A DNA stretch of 64,000 nucleotides, taken from contig CM064868.1 in the NCBI GenBank assembly GCA_032719365.1, positions 72,529,766 to 72,593,765 of the forward strand, read 5' to 3'. Position 1 is the first letter of the stretch, and each line of letters opens with the position of its first letter. The notes under the pieces were generated by a model that was given only the letters and a program-made list of their open reading frames with translations, was not told where the DNA came from and searched no databases. Below, piece by piece: positions 33,442-44,235 of the stretch. The translations under genes were made by a program, and so were the position numbers. This DNA is from Prinsepia uniflora. Its lineage: Eukaryota > Streptophyta > Magnoliopsida > Rosales > Rosaceae.

Positions 33442-34949
33442 GATATCTCCTTCACATGGAACCTAGAACCAAAGAGAAAAGAACTGAAATTAAATTTCTA
33501 AAGCTCCTCACATTTTAAGCATAAATTTGAACTAAAGTTTTTGACGTTCTTATGGAAAAAATGACTTAATCAGCATAGATGATTGCAAAACCACAGGCTT
33601 ATAATTTCAAACGGAAACTATAGATGTTTGTCTCTGTTTTAATTTATGAAGATCTGGGTTATTCTTTCAGATGACTTTAGTTACAATAATACCTGCAAAG
33701 ACTTGAGCTAACTACATTTTTATAGATGGTACTAGCAAAAGGACATCATAAATAAAGTGATTACAAATACTATTTTATGTTCTGTAAATAGTCCAGGTTA
33801 CATCATAGTAGCAAGAATTATGTCTCAAGATGCCCACCATATAAATTATTCCTATGCCAAATCTTCTGTACTTTGATCCAGCACAAAAACATGTTTCCCC
33901 AAGCAGAAGCCCTAGCAATTACAATTTTGAATAAGCCAGACAGGAAGCTGGGACCTGCCTCTTCCCAGCACCACGAACACCTTTCTTTACAAACTATGCC
34001 AAAGCCAAGGGCTATCAGCCATCCATGGATAAAACCTTACTCTGTTCTAAACTCTATCAACCCAATCTTTGCCGTGAGGAACAGATTTCTTTCTATTTGG
34101 AGCATCATGATACACTAAGTAGCTGTAACGTAATCAGGTTAGAGAAATTTTTTTTCCCCATGTTTCGCTTAAGAAATCAAAACTGTTCGATTTGATTCAC
34201 AAATTTATGGTATTGCAAAAAAGAATTACCCCCTATATTGTAATCAGGTTCCAACTAATTCAAAGTTTTCATATTTATCTTTCCGGTTTCGGATAAATCT
34301 AACAGCATAAGAAATCACAATCCACATATCAAAGAATCTGAAAAATTTGAGTCAATGCGTGTGCCAAAACGGCTTTACCAAAAAGCATTTCTGAATCTTC
34401 AAATCTCAATCTCTTGCTATTACAGCTATACTTGCACCATTCTAGGTTAATTATACGATCAAAAAGTCATGAATCGAACAGCATCATACAACATATAATA
34501 TACATTTATAAATAGAGTTTCGCAGAATTTCAGAAGCCGAACCATTTTCAGAGAAATGGAGCCTGCGGTTTAGATGAACAAGACAAATTAAAGACGCAAA
34601 TGAATACTGAGCTAGGGTTTCAAGAAATCGATAAGATACTGCTAAATGCCAGCGGGAATCGGAGAAGAGTCGAAATGGATATCGCAATGGAGTGTCGTTT
34701 TCCTTTCACATTTCTCTCTCAAAAATTTTTTTTTTTGAAGCGCTCCCTCAGTAACTTTTGTAGTGCTGTTCCTTACATATTTTTGTATCGAAGAAAAAAC
34801 CAAAATGATGTCTTTTCTTTTTTCCTTTCTTTTTGTAATAATCGTCTCTGTGCATGTAAGTATTAGGTGTTATTTAAAATTCTTATTTAAATCGTAACAA
34901 TTTTGGAAGATTATTCTAGGACTAAAAAGGATCTTTAGTGGAATATAAG
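33442..34949 (-). promoter_or_regulatory. Probable 5' leader, leader intron and promoter of the HMG/SINA gene
   Basis: On the minus strand a splice acceptor (TTGGTTCTAG) stands 23 bases before the start codon, so at least one non-coding 5' exon lies further upstream. The segment near 34590-34720 has AAACCCTAG and T/C-rich sequence, as often seen around plant transcription starts. No coding exon was recognised between 33442 and 34700. The leader exon border and transcription start are not determined. Confidence 0.4.
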
Positions 34950-35586
34950 CAGTGACGGTTCCTGAATTCAAATTTTGGATGGGTTAAAATTACATACTAG
35001 ATTTAGAAGAAATTCGACGGTACAAGTGAATTTCATTAATAAACATAAACAGATACACCTAATTAGGGAACGTAATGAGCCTTACCCTTGAATACATCTA
35101 TATACATAAATAAAAGTTTGATAGTAAGAAAAAAAAAACAAATTACAACAAAAAACATAATTAAACATGCAATTCAAGTACAAATTATCACTTTCTAATT
35201 CTAAATTGTATCATTCGAGTCGTAATATATACAATTAATATTGGGCTTGGGCCGCTGCAGCTCTTTTATTTTTATTTTTTTTGCTTCTAGCTGTTGCAGT
35301 GCTGCTCATGGGAGAAGGTTCTCTTACTAAGTATAGTATGTACAATTGATATTGGGGTTGGGTTGTTGCAACTCTTTTATTTATTTTTTTAAAACTTCAA
35401 ATTGGGCTACATAATTAAACTAAAATGGGCTACATAATAAAACTGAGATTGCCAAATGAGCTACAAATTAATATTGAAATGGGCTATAAATTAATATTGA
35501 GATGGGCTAGCCCATAAATGTGTAAGGAGCAAGCTTGGGTGGGAAGGGCTATAGCCCTTCTAGCCCAAGCCTTAGCCCCGTCACTA
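34950..35586. mobile_element. hAT-like miniature element, 637 bp
   Basis: The termini CAGTGACGG and CCGTCACTA are inverted repeats (8 of 9 positions) and are flanked by a perfect 8-bp duplication, AATATAAG, at 34942-34949 and 35587-35594. An 8-bp duplication with CAGTG/TAGTG ends fits hAT elements. It encodes no transposase. Inside, a segment of about 60 bp is duplicated (35223-35282 and 35334-35392). Confidence 0.85.
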
Positions 35587-35594
35587 AATATAAG

Positions 35595-36422
35595 CATGGG
35601 ATATGATGATCGACTGAAAACTGGAAAATCAAGCCTAGATTTTACCTGCACAAATGGGAACAGTAACTCGGGATTTCAGATGAGTTTTTCGACCAGCTTC
35701 GGCCACCTCAGCCCTCGATTCGAAGTCCCCTGAGCTCGTCTCAACCACCAGAATCTCATCCAAACCACCAAATCGATCAAGAAACATCAAAACAAAATCC
35801 ACCATTTTTTTAACTAAAAACAGAGTTTTCGGGTTTCCTTACCCCTATCGTCGTTGCTCCGTCGTGGCCACCGTCATGATCGTCTCGACGCCCACTTTCA
35901 TTTTCATTCACGGGTCACGAGCAAAAGATGATGATTGAGAGGTGTTGGTGTGGGTTGGGTAGTATAGGTTTAGGAGGTTTCCACGGGTTTGGGGAAAAAT
36001 GGAGAAGATGATAGAGATAAGGACCCCAATTAATTGGGTTATGGGCCTATCAAATGGGTGACACTTGTCACTCATTTGGTGGGTCCTCCCCAGATTTTTC
36101 TCCAATCAAATTATGCCACGTGTCGAAATCCCCGGTTTGTGTGAATAGTGCCAATTTCCGTTTTAGACCCGTAATTTACCCGTCGAACGTCAGATTTTGA
36201 CATGTCGTCTGTCTACGGACTCGTAACGTCCCGATCTACATCAGGTCATGAGTCAAAATCCATTTTACCACCCGGGTCAAAAGTTAACTTTTCGTTCATT
36301 CTCAATGGCAAAATAGTCATTTTACACCATTTGTCCGCGATTCTTCGACTCATCACCGATTAGTTCCGCTAATCCTTAATTAATTACTAAACTAATCCTA
36401 AAATTTGGGACAGGTCGTTACA
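35595..36422 (-). repeat. LTR fragment, minus strand
   Basis: Read from 36422 leftward it starts TGTAACGACCTGTCCC and includes the palindrome (36052-36077) and the conserved GACGTT/ACGAGT-rich blocks of the LTR superfamily. Beyond about 35840 similarity becomes hard to follow, and the left border is not resolved; the hAT-like element adjoins at 35594. No target duplication can be read because one end is missing. Confidence 0.65.
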
Positions 36423-36949
36423 TTAACCCTTAAGACAATGTTTAGTTAGAAAGAAAATTAGTGGAGGATGAAGTTAACCATTATGACGATGCTGCTGGAG
36501 CGGGTAAAAAAGACGTTTAGGCCTTTGCATAAATGCTTAATGGGATGAAATTAGAAACTGCATCTTGATTTCCTAGGCCGAAAGAAGCAGGTTTTGCCAC
36601 AAGGGCCAGCCTTTGTTAAACCATGAAACCTAATTAAGTGTTCATATGTTCAGAAATTGATGGAGATCAATTTGTTGAATTTGATTGGTTGATTGTCGAT
36701 CCTTTGAGAACCTTGTTCCTTCTCCTTTTTAGGCAGTGAAGAAGCTTGATCAAGTTATCAAGTTAGGCACTAGTGGATCCCGTTTATTCCGTTGGAAACT
36801 TACCTTTACTTTCATGTTCTTCATGTGTCAGAACCGCCCATGTCTTACATCTTCTTCACGTTCCAAGTGGATGTTTGGGCTGGATCATTCTTTGATTTGG
36901 GCCTTTAATTCCTTTTATCTATTGACTTTGGCCCAATGAGATTTTTTCG
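36423..36949. other. Unassigned sequence between LTR fragment and copia 2
   Basis: No gene is recognised. The stretch between about 36720 and 36940 is TTGGGCC-rich at its right end, as some copia LTRs are, but no LTR partner is visible in the window. RNase H similarity stops at about 36955, so copia 2 is truncated or has lost its 3' LTR here. Confidence 0.4.
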
Positions 36950-38310
36950 AGTGTAAACAGTTTTGTACGCTCATGAAAAATTGAATTTGCTACTATGTGT
37001 ACAATGACTTGATTGTCACAATATAATGGTACCAGACATTCTGAAGTGACTTTCAAGTCATGCAATATATATCGTAGCCAAGTTATTTCCAAACAAGTGC
37101 TTGCCATGACTTGATATTCTGCCTCAGTTGTTGACTTTGCCACATAAGATTGTTTCTTCAATTTTCGAGATATTAGATAATCACCAAAAAAATACACAAT
37201 ATCCAGTGATAGATTTTTGTGTGGTTGGACGCCCAACATGATATGAATCACAATAAACTCATAATAAAATTTTATTTTCTGCAAAAAAAAAAAAAAAACT
37301 TGCCCCAGAGATCCTTTAATAAATCTTAAAACTTGTAAGACAACTTTTGAGGATTTTGCATAAATAGGCTCATGATTTGCACCAAATAAACAATGTCAGG
37401 GCTTTCGAGAATATTGAATAAATTGGCTCAAGATTTGTACTGATTAATTTTGTGGGATCGTGAAGTAAATCAATGTCATCGGGATTAAGCTTTAAATGTT
37501 TCTCCATTGGAGAACTCCCAATATTTTGGCATCTTTGAGAATATCTAATGCATATTTCCTTTGAGAAATAAAAATTCCCTTTTTGGATTGTGAGACTTCA
37601 TTGCCCAAAAAATACTTCAGATTCGTGAGATCCTTGATGCAAAATTGTTGTAGTAAAGATTCTTTGAAATCTTTGATTTCTTCTGCATGATTGCATATAA
37701 CAATTATATCATCGGTATAGATGAGAACGACAGTGATAGAATCTCCGTGTATCTTGGTAAATAAGGAATAATATGCTTTGGATTGTTGAAATCTTGATGA
37801 TTGAACGACGTGAGAAAATTTTGCGAACCAATTTTGGGAAGCTTGTTTTAAGCCATAAAGAGACTTGTGAAGCCGACATACAAAATTCTCCCCATGTCGG
37901 CTCAAACCAGGAGGAACTTCCACGTATACTTCTTTGTCGAGATCGTCATGGTGGAAGGCATTTTGGACATCTAATTGTTAAAGGAACCTGTTTCTAAGGG
38001 CAGCAAGAGCAAGAAGGCAACGGCGGTAGTGAGCTTAGTAGTGGTGGAAAATGTGTCCAAATAATCAACACTTTCAATTTGAGTATAATCTTTTGTAACT
38101 ATACAAGTCTTATAGCGCTCAATGGAACCATCAGAGTTATATTTGATTTTGTAAACCTCATTTACAGCCAATAGGTTTTTGACCAACCGGTAAGGGAACA
38201 AGAGACCATGTGCGGTTATGTTCTAGAGTATCAAGTTCAACTTGCATGGCGATCCGCCATTGAGGATCAAGGATAGCTTGAGAGAAGGAATTAGGTTCAA
38301 ATTGACCTGG
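36950..38310 (-). pseudogene. copia 2 pol: reverse transcriptase and RNase H
   Basis: Minus-strand frames give the RT start (FSQAILDPQWRIAMQVELD), VYKIKYNSDGSIERYKT, SLYGLKQASQNWFAKF, the RT site as YTDD (LIYTDDIIVICNHAEE) and LKYFLGNEVSQSKKGIFIS. A decayed RNase H follows (AKSTTEAEYQVMASTCLE; YCDNQVIVHIV). At least three frameshifts and several stops are present, and the RNase H end diverges at about 36955. It belongs to a different copia lineage from copia 1. Clearly dead. Confidence 0.85.
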
Positions 38311-39504
38311 AATGCTAGCTGAAAAAATAGAATGGGAGGAGAAAAGAGAGAAAAAGAAAGAAATTTGGATAAGGGATAACGAGTACCTGAGGAAGGAGAT
38401 GGTATTGAGGCAATTGATTACTTAGGGTGAGTTGTTGCAAATAATATGCGATAATGTTTATGCCACATAGGAGGATGGGTGAGACGAGAAGAATGGCAAG
38501 TAGCAAGGGGTGGATTGGCAACAGAGGAAACTATTGAAAATGAAGAAATAGAGGTAGGGTCCATAGGTGACGATGGGTTTATATTGAGAGGTGGGGGAGA
38601 GTGAGACAAAGTTTGTGGTTGTGGAGTTAATGGTGGTCTTGGAGAGGAAATTAGGAAGTTGGAAGGGAATGGTGGGCCCGTGGGTACTTAGGAAGGTGAA
38701 GTTGGAGCTTGGGTGGATGGAATGTGATGTGGTTGTGGAGTTAATGGTGGGCTTGGAGAGGAAATTAGGAAGTTGGAAGGGAATGGTAGGCCCGTGGGTA
38801 CTTGGGAAGGTGAAGTTGGAGCTTGGGTGGATGGAATGTGATGTGGTGGTGAAGTCGTGGGAATGGGGAACGCATAGGAATCATAGTAGATCAAAAGGAT
38901 CAGTGGTGTGATTGTAGGAGTATGATGAACGGGGAAGTGAGTTTCAAAGAAACGAACATCAAGATTGATAATAAATTTGTAAATTCCATAATCATAAAAG
39001 TATGTCATCAACCTTACATACATAAAGTGTCATATATCATATATAGCTTCATTTGCTCCTAGTGTCCTCTAATTCAATCATCCAAAATCCATTATTGTAT
39101 TCAAGGTGCAAAACAATTAAACAACATCCAACTGATTGGGATTTTTTCTTTCCTTTTCCAATCTTTGGCACTTCCAAAGACAGATATAAGAAAATAGAAT
39201 ATCATTATATGAAAGCACATTGATACTTGAGGAAGATGCACAAAGGAAGGCATATGAATAAATTTTGTGGTAAGCCTTCTATAGAAATAACCATTATCAA
39301 AAAATACAAAAAAATTTCAAGTGGTAAGTCGAAAAATCATATAAGTGAAAATTCAGGGTATCCAAATTTTATAACATGTAATTTTTTTGGTTGGGAGAAT
39401 AACCAACAAAAATACAAAGATGAACTCTGGAATCAAATTTGGCGACTAGGTGAACAATAGTAGCATAACAAAGACATTTGAATACATGAAGGTGCGCATA
39501 TGAG
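38311..39504 (-). pseudogene. copia 2 pol linker between integrase and RT, decayed
   Basis: A Pro/Ser/Thr-rich minus-strand translation (HHIPSTQAPTSPSQVPTGLP) fits the low-complexity linker of Ty1/copia Pol. It contains a 114-bp tandem duplication. The part from about 39030 to 39450 shows no clear similarity and may be inserted or badly decayed. Confidence 0.55.
38614..38841. repeat. Two tandem 114-bp units
   Basis: Units at 38614-38727 and 38728-38841 are nearly identical, and a partial third starts at 38842. The period is a multiple of three, so the repeat keeps the copia reading frame. Confidence 0.85.
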
Positions 39505-39606
39505 GGATGTCAACCATAAAGGTCTTCAAATGGGGTTTTTTTGGACAACAATGGTGTTGGAATACGATTGATGTGATAAACGGCAGTAAGTACACACTCC
39601 CTCCCC

Positions 39607-39637
<31 letters not shown>

Positions 39638-40741
39638 AATAAAGGGGCAAATTGGATTGGAAATGCAAAGCACGAGCAACATCAAGAATGTGGTAGTGTT
39701 TGCACTTAACTACACCATTTTTTTGGGGTGTGTAGGCCCAAGTGCATTTAAATTTAACTTCATGTGTAAAGAAAAATTGTTTCAATGTAAGGAATTCAGA
39801 GCCATTATTAGTGCGAATGATTTTAATCGAGGTATGGAGTTGGTTGTGGATGAAAAAAAAAAGATTCAAGCAAACAAGGTGCTTCAGATTTATGGACCAT
39901 TAAAAAAACCCATATGCAACGAGTGTCGTCATCAACAAATAGTGAGAAAAAAAGGGCACCCAGGTGAGTGCGAGATTTGTGTAGACCCCAAATATCACAA
40001 TGAATTAATTGAAATGGTGCGATAGATGAAATAGAGCTGGAAAAAAAAGGAATCCTAGTTTATTTGGACATAAGAAAAACAGTACAATTATTTTACAAAT
40101 TATGAGATAAAGTTGGAATAGATGAAGAAAGTTGTAAACTATCGTGTGAGGGATGATCAAGGTGGTGGTGCTAGGTGTCTTTTGATATAGTGGCATAATA
40201 GTGACCGGAGGTCAAGTGACTGGTGACATAAAGTACAAGCCTCCATGTTGCTTACCCCCAACCAATCATCATCCCTGAAGTTATGTCCTAAATTACACGA
40301 AAATAAAAAAAAAAAATAGAATGACAAAACAACACAAGGATTGAGTGACTTTACTAGCAACCATGAGATTTAAATGGAGTTATGGGACATGGAGTACATT
40401 TTCAAGAGTTATGTCTTTATTAAAAAAATCTTGTGCCAGTAGAGTTAATAGGGACCAAGGATCCGGTGGAAAGATTAATAGATGGAATGGCCGATTGGTG
40501 GGTGCAAAAAAATAATGAAGAATCATGAGTAATATGATCGGTGGCATCGCTATCTAAAATCCAAGAATTAGAGAATATGGAATTAATGAACGAAAATGGA
40601 GAATATTGACCTGCGACATTAGCAAAAAGAAGAATTAGAAGAATTGAATTTTGAGAAGTTTACGATGGCAAGTGCAAGCTGCTGACATTGATCTTCCCAA
40701 AAGACCCGCAAAGACATCTTGGAAAACAGATGATGAATGGT
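39505..40741 (-). pseudogene. copia 2 pol: protease, pre-integrase and integrase
   Basis: The protease site WILDSDAT (usually WILDSGAT) is encoded near 40560, followed by NKDITLENVLHVP. Integrase appears at 39510-40020: SLFVDDDTRCIWVFL keeps an acidic residue, but the second catalytic Asp is Asn (IRTNNGSEF) and the Glu is replaced in QKNGVVKCKHYHIL. A C-run at 39603-39627 expands a Gly tract. The frame reaches the TTGTT target of the LTR at 40747 and gag resumes at 52739. Confidence 0.82.
39603..39639. repeat. Poly-C (25) followed by poly-A (12)
   Basis: A homopolymer pair inside the copia 2 integrase region; on the minus strand it is T12 then G25. Its exact length is easily mis-sequenced. 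Confidence 0.9.
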
Positions 40742-41779
40742 TTGTTTGTAACAACCCGTCCCAAAAAATTACGTAATTATCGAGACTAATCAATGGATGA
40801 GTGACACTCGTCACCCATCCTGACAGGACCAGTCCCAATCCCCCTGGGACCACCCGGGGATGTGCCCTGCTCCCATCTGACAATAACTCTAAAATACCGA
40901 AAATACCCTTAACGGCTTAAAATATTTCGAATTAAGATAGATAAGGTTAAACATGCAACCCTAGAGTTTAACATTGTCAGACTAGGGATATTACAAAATA
41001 CAAAGTACGAGCACAATGTCATGTCACAAACGGTGCTCAACCTACCCACTAGGGTGTACAAGTGTGCAACAAGAAATCTATGCCTCGGAGTTCGGGTCCT
41101 CCTCCTCTACCTCGTGTGCATAGTCTAGAGGGGTCAATAAAACAATAAAGTGTGAGTGGGCCAAAAATGAATAACGTTTCAAAAAAAAAAATAGTTTAAT
41201 AATATAATAATCATAATGTTTTACCCCTCCGTTTTCAAGATTGCATGCACTGAGTCAAAACATAGGTAATCGTAATAGTATCATAAAATCATATATAACG
41301 GAATAGGGAAACAATCATAATAGTAGTGCACTGTACAACCCAACCCCGACATCCCTGATGTTTGGCCTCCCCGATGCCTAATAATGTCACGGTCCTAAGG
41401 CTATGCGCGCCACTCAGGGTATCAATCCCAAGTCTCTCTAGGGTCCACCCAGGTCAATGACCCACAGATCACTAACCCTCCCTGGAGGTATCATCCACAT
41501 CTGCACTCCTGATCGTGAGCCACCCCTTGGGTCAACCCCTCTCAGACAGCGCCCGTGACTTCTCCAGGATACTACGGGACGTCTGGAGGAGACAGTAATC
41601 ATAAGGTAGGTATACACAGTGCAATAGTATCACGTTCCATAGAACTCCCTGACTTACTCCGAAAACCAAATCGTACATATAGCTAGACGGGTCTCATACC
41701 CAAAACATCATAATACATATAGAACCCCATCATAAAGTATTAAGAATCATCCAATCTCAATCATGAAGTAAAACAGTGA

Positions 41780-42160
41780 GGCCTCGTTTGGTATGTCGTA
41801 CTGTACTGACTATTTCAATCGGATAGACTAATCTGTCCACCGGATAAACTGATTATTTAGTCGGGCGTTTGGTACTTTTCCGGAGTAGAATGCCGACTAT
41901 ATTATACTGACCGGATTATATTATAGTAATTGACGAAATACTTATATCTTAAATATTAATTATGTATGTCATTATTTTTTTATTATTTATTTTAATAATT
42001 ATTATTATTACTATTTATTACATTTTTATTAATTAATTATTTTTAATTTTATCATTATTATTTATTAAAATATCATTAATTATTAATTTATTATTAGTAG
42101 TATTTATTACTTTTTATCATTAATATTTACTAAATTAATATTTTATTTTTATTATATTAC

Positions 42161-42199
<39 letters not shown>

Positions 42200-42391
42200 T
42201 TTACAAGATTACTAGTTATCCGACTATTTAATACGGACAATTTCGAGCGTATTATTTTAGCGTGTCTGGACCGTATAAAAATATTCAACCCTATTAACTT
42301 ATACGATGACTAATTAATACGACTGGTACCAAACACAGGTTTCAGATTATTTAGCCTATACAGACCGTAATACTTCGTACCAAACACACCC
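41780..42391. mobile_element. PIF/Harbinger-like MITE, 612 bp
   Basis: The ends GGCCTCGTTTGGTATG and (minus strand) GGGTGTGTTTGGTACG are imperfect inverted repeats sharing GTTTGGTA. They are flanked by TGA at 41777-41779 and 42392-42394. The interior is AT-rich with an ATT microsatellite (about 42164-42197) and no coding frame. A 3-bp duplication and GTTTGGT ends fit Tourist-like elements, though their usual target is TWA. Confidence 0.7.
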
Positions 42392-42740
42392 TGAAAGTAG
42401 TTATGCATGCAATCATTTCGAATCAAAAGCCCACTCACACACGGTTCTTGCTACTCAATGAACCGCCTAAACATGTCCAAACACATCCAAAGGTCACTAA
42501 TTGACCCTATTAGGTTTAACATCCAACCCTAGAACAAAACCGGCCGGGGAACGCGTCCCGAACACGCTTCTCGAGGCTAGAACCCTCAATTTGACCAACC
42601 TAACGATCTTTGATCGACACAAAACCACCACCATTGGATCCGAAACGTCGAAACCTTGAAAATGATGCTGGTCTCGCCTCGAAACTAGCGCCCTTACCCA
42701 CGGGTCAATGCGTTTGGTCAAAAGTCAACGGTCAACAATG

Positions 42741-43085
42741 CTGACGTCAGCATGACGTCATTTGACAATGTCAGACTGACACATATCAGATGACGTCAAT
42801 GCTGACGTCACATCTGACAATGTCAGACTGACACGTGTTAGATGACGTCAATGCTAATATTAGCATGACGTCATCTAACAATGTCAGACTGACATGTGTT
42901 AGACCCTGATAGGTGCCACGTGTCACTCTAGGATTAGTCCACGTCACTACCACGTTTCAGCTGCTGGTTGGTCTATGTCACTGACATGTTAGTGACACGT
43001 GGCAGCCACTGATTAGGCCACGTCACTAACATGTCAGTGGACAGTCAGGACAGGTGACAGGTGGATGACGTCATCAGTTGACGTC
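42741..43085. promoter_or_regulatory. TGACGTCA/TGACG cluster in solo LTR
   Basis: At least eight TGACGTCA-type palindromes or TGACG half-sites are interleaved with TGTCAGACTGACA direct repeats. TGACG is the core of as-1-type elements bound by TGA bZIP factors in plants. Similar clusters occur at 45909-46070 and 48020-48095. Binding is inferred. Confidence 0.5.
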
Positions 43086-44235
43086 ATCGTCCATATCTTC
43101 TCGACGGGTCTGCTATTCGGGTCGCACAGACCCGTGACCCGACCCAGCTATAACTAGCCTATTTCTAACCCGTTTCAAAAACCGTTGTTATCCCTAGGAT
43201 CATCTAGGTGCCTAGGTTGGATCTATGGGTTCAAACTTAGCTAAAACATAGAAAAATCGTACCTTAGCTCAAGCAACCGTGAAACTCAAGTTTCCCGATC
43301 TGCCTCCCGTCGATCCTAGCACCATCGTGTCTGGTTTTGGGCTTCAATCAATTCGTACTAGCCCTACAGAGTAATCTGGGCCCTCAGACTTACCTAACAA
43401 AGCCTAAAATCCAAACCTAAATTTTGACCCGTTTTAGAGGGTTTCGGGTTTTTACCTGTGAAAGTCCCCTCCACCGTGTGTTGTTGTCCTCAGCCTTCAG
43501 GTCACCTTCTAACACTCCCCCAGTCGCTCACGAGGATCACATAAGGAGGGATGTAGGTTTAATGGTGGTGGTTTGATGGCTGTGTGTGTTTGAAAATAGT
43601 TGGTTCACGGTTGAATGAGCATCGAGAGCGAATGAGGACAGATACATGCATCCAATCTTTTGGGTAAATGGGCCAGTCAGATGAGTGACACTTGTCACTC
43701 ATCTGATAGGTCCAATAATCCAGTTGACCCATCCAATAATGCCACTTGGCCCGAAACCTCAAAAAACTTAATAGTAACCATCAAACTCAATGACCCGTAA
43801 CTTCCGTATCGCTTGTCCAAATTCGGCATGCCTCTTGTCTACGAACTCGTGGTGACACGATCTACGTAACGGTCAAGGGTCAACATCCAAACAGTGTCCA
43901 GAGTCAAAAGTCAACATTTTTCCCTTACTAGGGGCAAAATGGTCATTTTACATGTAATTTTCCAATTTAAAAAAATACATAAGATTTGAGTCGTTACACA
44001 TCCCATTGGCCCATCTCCCTAGTTCATGCATTATCTCTACCTTCTCATTTTCAAACATCTGAAACCCACCCTAACCATTTTCCTCCTTGCTTCAATAGCT
44101 GGGCTGCTTGAGAGAGAGAGAGTGAGGCTGAGAGACAGACAAAGATGGTGGAGGAGTCGAGGAGCCACGGCGATGGCTGGAAACCGTGAAATCCCGGTAA
44201 ACCCGATAACCTCTTTCGGTTGGATTTGGGTCATT

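Larger units (their letters stand above)
40821..43998 (-). mobile_element. Solo LTR nested in the old LTR, TSD CATCC
   Basis: TGACAGGACCAGTCCC at the left and GAGTCGTTACA at the right, with CATCC at both 40816-40820 and 43999-44003. It is 3178 bp, but 612 bp of this is a miniature element at 41780-42391. The target is the right edge of the conserved palindrome in the host LTR. It holds a dense TGACGTCA cluster near 42741-43085. Confidence 0.93.

Noticed and set aside
39507..40025. 172-codon plus-strand frame with a proline run
   Set aside because: It is the reverse of the copia 2 integrase region; the proline run is the C homopolymer.
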